Shown here: positions 1 through 4,668 of the stretch, in pieces
Layout of the letters: every line of letters begins with the position of its first letter
Position numbering within the stretch: the first letter of the stretch is position 1
Assembly (NCBI GenBank): GCA_947627335.1
Contig: CANQVQ010000093.1
Coordinates: forward strand, 1 to 6,277
DNA: 6,277 nt
Origin: an uncultured Clostridia bacterium
Lineage (GTDB): Bacteria > Bacillota > Clostridia > Oscillospirales > CAG-382
Reading direction: 5' to 3'
Notes under the pieces: model-generated
The model's database searches: none
The model's input: the letters and a program-made list of their open reading frames with translations, nothing else
What the model was told of the DNA's origin: nothing
Position numbers and translations under genes: made by a program

Positions 1-248
1 CTGACGGTCACATATCCCGCTTCGATGATGCGCAGGTCCACGGACGAATACGGGCGTTCCCGCGAATTGGGCGTAAGGCTGGCTGCGACGGTCGGCGTCA
101 GCACGGAAAAGGTCACGTCCCCGTCGGCGTTGCTGATGCCGGTGCTACTGCCCCGTCCGCCGCCGGTCAGGATGACCGTCGCGCCCTGCAAGACGGTCCC
201 GTCCGCCTTTCGGATATTGACCACGAGGGTTCCTCTGTTTTCTGCCAA
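1..248 (-). CDS. Partial protein with N-terminal carboxypeptidase-regulatory-like beta-sandwich domain
   Basis: An open frame on the minus strand runs off the left edge, so only the first 82 codons are visible. The start is a TTG at 248-246; it is chosen because an AAAGGAGA ribosome binding site lies 9 nt upstream and the frame is free of stops from there. The product begins M(TTG)-AENRGTLVVNIRKADG, followed by a GATVILTG strand, an NADGDVTF segment, and ERPYSSVDLRIIEAGY near the cut. Alternating hydrophobic strands, an xADGxV turn and a terminal GY motif are typical of CarboxypepD_reg/transthyretin-like sandwich domains. From family knowledge, similar modules open clostridial peptidoglycan-binding or spore-cortex-related proteins; that link is inference, because the downstream domain is outside the window. 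There is no signal peptide. The gene is divergent from the XRE regulator and may be its target. Confidence 0.6.
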   Translation of the reverse strand, partial: MAENRGTLVVNIRKADGTVLQGATVILTGGGRGSSTGISNADGDVTFSVLTPTVAASLTPNSRERPYSSVDLRIIEAGYVTV

Positions 249-257
249 AATCGCGTC

Positions 258-265
258 TCTCCTTT
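258..265 (-). promoter_or_regulatory. Ribosome binding site fixing the TTG start of the left-edge gene
   Basis: The minus strand reads AAAGGAGA here, 9 nt upstream of the TTG at 248-246. No ATG or GTG start lies at a suitable distance in the open frame, so this site supports the TTG. An in-frame ATT just before it is a less likely alternative. Confidence 0.6.
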
Positions 266-307
266 GCGGTTTGGTGCTTCGCCCCCGCTTTGGAGGGCTC
301 TGTTACC

Positions 308-337
308 ACTATATGCGTCGACCGTGCGCTTTGTGCA
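308..337 (-). promoter_or_regulatory. Putative sigma-A promoter for the left-edge gene
   Basis: On the minus strand, TGCACA (337-332; 4 of 6 matches to TTGACA) is followed after 18 nt by TATAGT (313-308; 5 of 6 matches to TATAAT). Transcription would start near 301, leaving a leader of roughly 50 nt before the TTG start. One arm of the CACGGTCGAC inverted repeat lies inside the spacer. This is a motif-based prediction only. Confidence 0.4.
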
Positions 338-443
338 GGCGGAAAGACGAAAAAAGCGGAACGCTATCCGTTTCGGCGGGAAGCATTCCGAACCGTGTAT
401 GGACTTTTTCGTTCGGGTGTGCTATCCTATAGACACGGTCGAC
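317..443. repeat. 10-bp inverted repeat in the divergent promoter region, operator candidate
   Basis: GTCGACCGTG at 317-326 is the exact reverse complement of CACGGTCGAC at 434-443, so each divergent gene carries the site in the same orientation relative to its own transcription. The left arm is between the -35 and -10 of the leftward promoter. The right arm lies just after the -10 of the rightward promoter and is part of a perfect 10-bp palindrome, CGGTCGACCG, at 436-445. Binding by the neighbouring XRE protein is inferred. The inner octamer CGGTCGAC also occurs within coding sequence at 646-653 and 2252-2259, which weakens the case. Confidence 0.35.
400..428 (+). promoter_or_regulatory. Putative extended -10 promoter for the XRE regulator
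   Basis: TGGACT (400-405; 4 of 6 to TTGACA) is followed after 17 nt by TATCCT (423-428; 4 of 6 to TATAAT). The -10 hexamer is preceded by TGC at 420-422, which is an extended -10 element. Transcription would start near 435, about 40 nt before the ATG at 474, and almost on the palindrome CGGTCGACCG at 436-445. A repressor bound there could block initiation. Prediction from motif and position only. Confidence 0.4.
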
Positions 444-473
444 CGAATCCACTCAAAAAAAGGAGAAATTTCC

Positions 474-1247
474 ATGAACAACATCGGAGAAAAAATCGCG
501 GAACTTCGCAGGGAACGGAAAATGACGCAGGAGGAACTTGCGGGCGTCATCGGCGTTTCCGCACAAACCGTCTCAAAATGGGAAAACAACGTCACGATGC
601 CGGACATCCTGCTGCTCCCGATCATCGCGGGGATCTTCGAGGTGACGGTCGACGAACTGTTTTCCCTCGCGCCGAAACCCCAAAAGCAGCCCGCCCCGCT
701 CGAGGAAACCCCGCTTGCGGTGTACGACGCCGTCCTCGAAACCATGTGGGCGTGGGACATAGAGAGCGAAGATGTGAATTTAAGGGACAGACTGTCCCAA
801 AACCCCAAACAGCGTACCGGCTTTGTCTCCATGGTGCGCGGGGGCGTCTACGCCGATAAGGACATCGCATTGACCTACGTCGCCGACCCGAAGGATTCGC
901 CGTCTCTCCTCGAAAACGAGGAAGCCGCCGCCTTCCTGCGCACGCTCGCGGACCCGGACGTGCGGAAGATCCTTCGCTACCTGCAGGAAAACCGTAGCGT
1001 CGCCTGCACGTTCCCCTCCGTCGGCGCGAAATGCGGGATCCCGGAGGAGAACGCCCGAAATGCCCTCGAAGCATTGGTCCGGTACAACCTGTCGCAAAAG
1101 CAGACGATCGACATGGGGACCGGCGAACGGATCGACGTTTACAGCCATTGGGGGACCCACAAGTTCCCGCTGCTGATCTATCCGCTGCTGACGCTCGCCG
1201 AACGGCTTTCGGATTTCCAGGAAAACTGGTGCGGCTTCCGCTGCTGA
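474..1247 (+). CDS. XRE-family transcriptional regulator with C-terminal winged-helix-like domain
   Basis: A 257-residue cytoplasmic DNA-binding protein. The ATG at 474 is preceded by AGGAG with an 8-nt spacer; the frame stays open upstream to 264, but that extension lacks a ribosome binding site and crosses the predicted promoter. Residues 4-62 form a classical Cro/C1-type helix-turn-helix (IGEKIAELRRERKMTQEEL, then GVSAQTVSKWEN as turn and recognition helix, ending TVDELF). A Lys/Pro-rich linker (about 67-80) leads to a second half. Residues about 152-225 (FLRTLADPDVRKILRYL, AKCGIPEENARNALEALV) resemble an ArsR-like winged helix, followed by a hydrophobic C-terminal helix. Family knowledge suggests a local repressor or activator; the ligand is unknown. 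It is divergent from the left-edge gene and may regulate it and itself. The last codons lie where a 56-bp-period duplication begins, and the stop codon is within the second copy. Confidence 0.85.
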   Translation: MNNIGEKIAELRRERKMTQEELAGVIGVSAQTVSKWENNVTMPDILLLPIIAGIFEVTVDELFSLAPKPQKQPAPLEETPLAVYDAVLETMWAWDIESEDVNLRDRLSQNPKQRTGFVSMVRGGVYADKDIALTYVADPKDSPSLLENEEAAAFLRTLADPDVRKILRYLQENRSVACTFPSVGAKCGIPEENARNALEALVRYNLSQKQTIDMGTGERIDVYSHWGTHKFPLLIYPLLTLAERLSDFQENWCGFRC

Positions 1248-1281
1248 CGCTCGTCGAGCGGCTTTCCGCGCAGCAGGAAAA
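1181..1281 (+). repeat. Imperfect tandem duplication at the 3' end of the XRE gene
   Basis: Bases 1181-1225 and 1237-1281 align without gaps at 37 of 45 positions, an offset of 56 bp. Both copies start TCCGCTGCTGACGCTCG and end CAGGAAAA. The offset is not a multiple of three, so the second copy falls in another frame. The first copy is translated as PLLTLAERLSDFQEN. The TGA stop at 1245-1247 is made from the CTGCTGAC stretch of the second copy. Read in its own frame, the second copy would give PLLTLVERLSAQQEK, nearly the same peptide, so it was probably once coding. Confidence 0.75.
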
Positions 1282-1313
1282 GAGGCGGTTTTTCGCAGAA
1301 CCGCCTCTTTTTT
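1278..1313. terminator. Bidirectional rho-independent terminator between convergent units
   Basis: A 13-bp perfect stem (1278-1290 with 1299-1311; core AGAGGCGGTT/AACCGCCTCT) encloses the 8-nt loop TTTCGCAG. On the plus strand it ends in a run of six T (1308-1313), terminating the XRE gene 30 nt after its stop. On the minus strand the A residues at 1278-1281 give a TTTT tract, and the hairpin lies about 20 nt beyond the stop of the D-2-hydroxyacid dehydrogenase gene. It should therefore terminate the leftward operon as well. Confidence 0.9.
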
Positions 1314-1332
1314 CGTGCATTTTTTCACTTTT

Positions 1333-2322
1333 TTACGCCATTTTGGCGAGCATATCCTTCGTAACTTCCGCGAACAGCGGCTGCCCGGCGAGGAAGCGCT
1401 CCAGCTCCTCGCAGACGTGCCGCCCGATCTTCTTCAGCCCGTTGTTCGCAAGCCCGGCGAGGTGCGGGGTCATGATGACGTTCGGCAGACTGCGCAGCGG
1501 ATCGTCCGCGGCAGGCGGCTCCGGGTCGTACACGTCGAGGCAGGCGTACTTCAGGTTGCCCGCCTTCATGTGCGCGTACAGCGCCGCTTCGTCGATGACC
1601 GAACCGCGTGCGGTGTTGATCAGCACCGCGTCCTTTTTCATCAGCGCGAGCGTTTCCGCGTCGAACATATGGTAGGTTTCCGGGATGGACGGGGCGTGAA
1701 TCGAAATAATGTCCGACTGCCGCAGGACCTCCTCGAAGTCCGCCTTGCGTGCGCCCCATTCCGCCGCCTTCTCCGCCGAAACGAACGGGTCGTACAGGAG
1801 CACGTCCACGTCGAACGGGTGCAGCAGCTCGATGTAGTGCCGACCCGCCCAGCCGCCGCTGATGACGCCGACGGTCAGGTCGTACAGTTCGCGGATGTCC
1901 TCCTTGCCTTCCGCCCAGCCGCCCGCGTGCAGGTTGGCGTTGAGGTTGAAGAAATTCTTGGAGGCGGCGATGGTGAAGCCGAGCGCCGTTTCCGAAACCC
2001 CCATCGAAAGCATCGGCGCGCTCGACGACACGCGCACGCCCTTCTCCCAAAGCGCGTCGGACACGACCGGCTTGACGCTCCCCGCCGCGTGGACGAGCAG
2101 TTTCAGGTCCGGGCAGACCGCAAGCAGGTCCGCGTCCAGCGGCTTATTGCCCCACGACGTGACGCAGACGGTCGCCCCCGCGAGCAGCGGTCTGACCTCC
2201 TCGGCGGACGTCCCGCCCTCGTTCAGCACGACCTCCCCGACCCGACGCAGGCGGTCGACGGTCTTTTGGTCGATGACCATGTTCCGCGTGCCGGGGTCCA
2301 TCAGCAATACGATTTTTTCCAT
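1333..2322 (-). CDS. D-2-hydroxyacid dehydrogenase family protein, NAD(P)-dependent
   Basis: A 329-residue cytoplasmic oxidoreductase of the phosphoglycerate/glycerate dehydrogenase superfamily, which interconverts 2-keto acids and D-2-hydroxy acids. The ATG at 2322 has AAAGGA 9 nt upstream; a TTG at 2328 would be only 3 nt from it. The split catalytic domain surrounds a Rossmann domain (about 98-290). The catalytic triad is present: Arg239 in NTARGSVIDEAAL, Glu268 in DVYDPEPP, His287 in MTPHLAG. Asp178 (LLYDP) is at the position that usually favours NAD over NADP. The nucleotide loop reads VGVISGGWAGR, so the first Gly of GxGxxG is Ser155. The substrate cannot be named, and serA or gyaR would be overcalls; no ACT domain follows. 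It is the last gene of the operon, 18 nt after the enolase-superfamily gene, which suggests a shared pathway. Confidence 0.88.
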   Translation of the reverse strand: MEKIVLLMDPGTRNMVIDQKTVDRLRRVGEVVLNEGGTSAEEVRPLLAGATVCVTSWGNKPLDADLLAVCPDLKLLVHAAGSVKPVVSDALWEKGVRVSSSAPMLSMGVSETALGFTIAASKNFFNLNANLHAGGWAEGKEDIRELYDLTVGVISGGWAGRHYIELLHPFDVDVLLYDPFVSAEKAAEWGARKADFEEVLRQSDIISIHAPSIPETYHMFDAETLALMKKDAVLINTARGSVIDEAALYAHMKAGNLKYACLDVYDPEPPAADDPLRSLPNVIMTPHLAGLANNGLKKIGRHVCEELERFLAGQPLFAEVTKDMLAKMA

Positions 2323-2331
2323 GTTCAACAG

Positions 2332-2337
2332 TCCTTT
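2332..2337 (-). promoter_or_regulatory. Ribosome binding site deciding the dehydrogenase start
   Basis: The minus strand reads AAAGGA here, between the stop of the enolase-superfamily gene (2341) and the dehydrogenase. The distance is 9 nt to the ATG at 2322 but only 3 nt to the in-frame TTG at 2328, so the ATG is the better start. Confidence 0.65.
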
Positions 2338-2340
2338 CCC

Positions 2341-3636
2341 TTATTTGGCAAAATACCCTGCATATCCGTTCGGCGCGAACAGCTTTCCCCCCTGCCGGTA
2401 GAAGGTTTCGTCCAGCGGGAAGACCCCGTTCTGCAGCGGAGCCGGCTCCAGTCCGTCCGGCAGGAGCTTTTGCAGTTCCGCCCAATGGGTGTAGTTCTGG
2501 TCGCCGTTGATCTCGACGCACCCGACCTTCATGCCCGCAAGCGCGGGGAGCCGGGCGGCGAACTGCTTGTTCCACTCCGCGAGGTACGGGTTGACCGTCA
2601 GATCGGCGCACAGGCATTGTCCGCCGGCTTCGCAGATCGCCTCCGCCATGCGGAAGGAGACGGAAACCGTCTTTGCGATGGGTTTGAGCGCCACCGCACG
2701 GTACCCGAGCGCCAGCCGCTCCCGCACGTCCTCGAGCGCGTGCGCCGATTCGTCCGCGTTGACGCAGACCGGCAGACCCCCGACAAAGACCTTGTTTTCC
2801 GGGTCGAACGGCTCCTCGAGCAGGGCGATACGGTCCAGAGCGCCCATGCGGTCGGCGGCTTCGAGCAGCGCTTCCACGCGTGAAAGGCTGTCGTAGCGTC
2901 CGTTCGCGTCGAGGTAGTAAAGCACATGGCCGGAGCGGGTATACGGCGTTTCGTAACGCGAGGCGATCTCGTGGATCTGCTTGAGGCGGGCAATATCCCA
3001 CGCGAGCATCTCCCGCATATCCTCTTCCCGCGTCGAAACGCCGGCGACCGCCTTGCCGATCTTGATCTTCAGGAGGGAGATACCGCTGTCGAGCAGCGAG
3101 CGGATCTCGGCTTCCGGCACTGCGTAGGACACCAGCGGGATCTGCGCGAGGGACTCGTGGCGGCAGGAAAGCGCTTTCTTCGCCGATGCGGGGATCAGCC
3201 CGTCGAAGGAGGCGACCCCGTGTTCGAGCGCGTACAGCGTCCAGAGCGCACAGTCCACACCGACCAGCGCATTGAGCAGGAACGTCGTCGCGACCGGGCG
3301 TCCGCAGACCTGCTCCGCGTACCGCTTCAGTTCCGGCAGCAGTCCGTCGATGACCTCCGGCGGACTTTCAAAGGAGGTTCCCTCCAGCATTCGCAGGGCG
3401 CGGTTGGTCACCAGCAGCATCATCGCCGAGGAAACGGCGGGCGGATTTTCGCCGAACACGCGTGCGTCCGACCACAGCACGCTCTCCACGCAGGGGGCGA
3501 CAGCGGTATGCGTCTCGCTTTCCAGCTTCGCGACCGTCTGCCAAAGCTCGGTCAGGCTCCTTCCCTTGAAGCCGAACGGCGCACGCAGCGGCTCGCGGAC
3601 GAACTCCAAATCACAGCGACGGATCCGAATGCTCAT
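2341..3636 (-). CDS. Enolase-superfamily enzyme, muconate lactonizing/epimerase subgroup
   Basis: A 431-residue cytoplasmic enzyme with a capping domain (about 1-165) and a beta/alpha barrel (about 166-410). Superfamily members abstract the proton alpha to a carboxylate and stabilise the enolate with Mg2+. Lys190-x-Lys192 (LLKIKIGK) is the catalytic lysine motif. Asp243 (YLDANG), Glu274 (LLEEPF) and Asp295 (NADES) match the three metal ligands, and Lys318 (ALKPI) is the second general acid/base. This lysine pair places it with the MLE, o-succinylbenzoate synthase and dipeptide epimerase subgroup rather than with mandelate racemase. It is longer than the usual 350-380 residues, with about 20 extra between Lys192 and Asp243. 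The ATG at 3636 has GGGAGGT 6 nt upstream; the frame is open to 3699 but that start lies deep inside coaD. It overlaps the end of coaD by 26 nt. The reaction and substrate are unknown. Confidence 0.85.
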   Translation of the reverse strand: MSIRIRRCDLEFVREPLRAPFGFKGRSLTELWQTVAKLESETHTAVAPCVESVLWSDARVFGENPPAVSSAMMLLVTNRALRMLEGTSFESPPEVIDGLLPELKRYAEQVCGRPVATTFLLNALVGVDCALWTLYALEHGVASFDGLIPASAKKALSCRHESLAQIPLVSYAVPEAEIRSLLDSGISLLKIKIGKAVAGVSTREEDMREMLAWDIARLKQIHEIASRYETPYTRSGHVLYYLDANGRYDSLSRVEALLEAADRMGALDRIALLEEPFDPENKVFVGGLPVCVNADESAHALEDVRERLALGYRAVALKPIAKTVSVSFRMAEAICEAGGQCLCADLTVNPYLAEWNKQFAARLPALAGMKVGCVEINGDQNYTHWAELQKLLPDGLEPAPLQNGVFPLDETFYRQGGKLFAPNGYAGYFAK

Positions 3637-4102
3637 GCAGATACCTCCCGACGACCTCCGCCGCCGGCGCGGGCAGCGCGTCCTCCAGCGGTTTCCCATA
3701 GCGGATCAGTTCCCGCGCAAAGGTCGAACTGATGTGCGAAAATTCCCCGGACGCGGGCAGAACGATCGTTTCGATCCCGCCGAGCTGTCGGTTGATGGCG
3801 CAAAGCTGCGCTTCGTAATCGAAATCCACGCCGTTCCGCGCACCGCGCACCAGCACCGGCGACTCGTACCGCCGCACGAAATCCGCCAGCAGCCCCTCCA
3901 GCGGGACGACCGAGACGTCCTCCGTCGGGAAGCAGGCGCGAACGGCGTCCAGACGGACCTCCTCCGGCAGCAGCGCACGCTTTTCCGCGTTCCGGCTGAC
4001 CAGCACGACCACGCGACCGAACAGCGAAAGCGCACGGCGGACGAGGTCCTCGTGTCCGCGTGTGAACGGGTCGAACATTCCGGTCAAAACGGCGGTCCTC
4101 AC
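3611..4102 (-). CDS. coaD: Phosphopantetheine adenylyltransferase
   Basis: A 163-residue cytoplasmic enzyme, close to the usual 159-165. It transfers AMP from ATP to 4'-phosphopantetheine, giving dephospho-CoA in the penultimate step of coenzyme A synthesis. The nucleotidyltransferase signature is at the N-terminus: TGMFDPFTRGHEDLVRRA, with T14-x-G-H17 of the T/HxGH motif. Also visible are NAEKRALLPEEVRLDAVR (about 38-55), VRGARNGVDFDYE (85-97) with the substrate-binding arginines, and FSHISSTFAREL (121-132), the counterpart of the ISSSxVR region. The start is a GTG at 4102 that overlaps the rsmD TGA as GTGA, which suggests translational coupling. The only nearby ATG falls within the FDP motif and is too late. 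Adjacency to rsmD is the standard Firmicutes arrangement. Its 3' end overlaps the next gene by 26 nt. Confidence 0.95.
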   Translation of the reverse strand: MRTAVLTGMFDPFTRGHEDLVRRALSLFGRVVVLVSRNAEKRALLPEEVRLDAVRACFPTEDVSVVPLEGLLADFVRRYESPVLVRGARNGVDFDYEAQLCAINRQLGGIETIVLPASGEFSHISSTFARELIRYGKPLEDALPAPAAEVVGRYLHEHSDPSL

Positions 4103-4653
4103 GGTTCCTGCGCCCCCTTTCGGTAGATGGAGACGTGGGTCTTGCCGTAGCGGTGCAGTTTCTGGCGGTACCCTTCGCGGGGCAGCGGCACGCCGTCCGC
4201 GTCGCTTTCGCAGATCAGGATCGCGTCCTCCGCGAGCAGTCCCGCGTTTTCCAGCGCGTCCAGCACCTCGTCCAGCACGCCCGGCTGATACGGGGGGTCC
4301 AAAAGCACCAGATCGAAGGTCTCCCGCCCCTTTTCGCTCCGCACGAACGCCTTCCAGTCCTCCTGCAGAATGCGGCACTGCGGCATCAGCCCGGTGGACT
4401 GTGCGTTCTCCTTGATAAGCGCGACCGCCTCGCGGGAATCGTCGCAGATGACCGCCGTCGCCGCCCCGCGGGACAGCGCTTCGAGCGCAAGCTGCCCGGT
4501 CCCGCCGAACAGATCCAGCACCCTGCGGTCGTGCAGGTCGAACTGCACCGCCGAGAACATTCCCTCCTTGGCGGCTTCCGTCGTGGGACGGGTGTCCGCC
4601 CCTTCCGGCGCACGCAGCTTCCGTCCGCGTGCCTTGCCCGTGATAATGCGCAT
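4099..4653 (-). CDS. rsmD: 16S rRNA (guanine(966)-N(2))-methyltransferase
   Basis: A 184-residue S-adenosylmethionine-dependent methyltransferase, normal in length for RsmD. The family methylates the exocyclic amine of G966 (E. coli numbering) in helix 31 of 16S rRNA during 30S assembly. The N-terminus MRIITGKARGRKL with TRPTTEAAKEGMF (21-33) is the family-specific RNA-binding segment. Residues 45-53 (VLDLFGGTG) form SAM motif I, ICDDS (69-73) carries the acidic ribose-binding region, and LLDPPY (117-122) is catalytic motif IV. The start is an ATG preceded by GGAGG with about 7 nt spacing. It begins 15 nt after the uvrC stop and ends in a 4-nt GTGA overlap with coaD. The close Bacillus counterpart is ylbH. 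No motif is missing. Confidence 0.95.
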   Translation of the reverse strand: MRIITGKARGRKLRAPEGADTRPTTEAAKEGMFSAVQFDLHDRRVLDLFGGTGQLALEALSRGAATAVICDDSREAVALIKENAQSTGLMPQCRILQEDWKAFVRSEKGRETFDLVLLDPPYQPGVLDEVLDALENAGLLAEDAILICESDADGVPLPREGYRQKLHRYGKTHVSIYRKGAQEP

Positions 4654-4668
4654 CTTACACCCTCCGTT

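Noticed and set aside
25..432. 135-codon plus-strand frame at the left edge
   Set aside because: It is antisense to the left-edge gene, crosses the divergent promoter region, and its product has no domain-like pattern.
264..473. N-terminal extension of the XRE gene to an upstream ATG
   Set aside because: It would add 70 residues of non-homologous sequence before the canonical HTH start and would overlap the predicted promoter; the ATG at 474 has a strong ribosome binding site.
646..653. CGGTCGAC inside the XRE coding region (and at 2252-2259) as further operator sites
   Set aside because: Both are in coding sequence, match only the inner octamer and not the full palindrome, and are expected by chance in GC-rich DNA.
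2329..2340. Possible promoter or terminator between the enolase-superfamily and dehydrogenase genes
   Set aside because: The gap is too short for either and contains only a ribosome binding site; the genes are most simply co-transcribed.
1315..2883. 522-codon open frame on the plus strand opposite the dehydrogenase and enolase genes
   Set aside because: It is an Arg/Val-rich translation with no recognisable motif, is antisense to two genes with intact catalytic residues, and has no ribosome binding site. It is explained by GC-rich codon bias.
3637..3699. Upstream ATG at 3699 as start of the enolase-superfamily gene
   Set aside because: The extension is Arg-rich, lies within coaD, and has no ribosome binding site, whereas the ATG at 3636 has GGGAGGT at good spacing.
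2926..4126. Two long overlapping plus-strand frames opposite the enolase-superfamily gene and coaD
   Set aside because: Low-complexity Arg/Ser-rich products, antisense to well-supported genes; shadows of GC-rich coding DNA.
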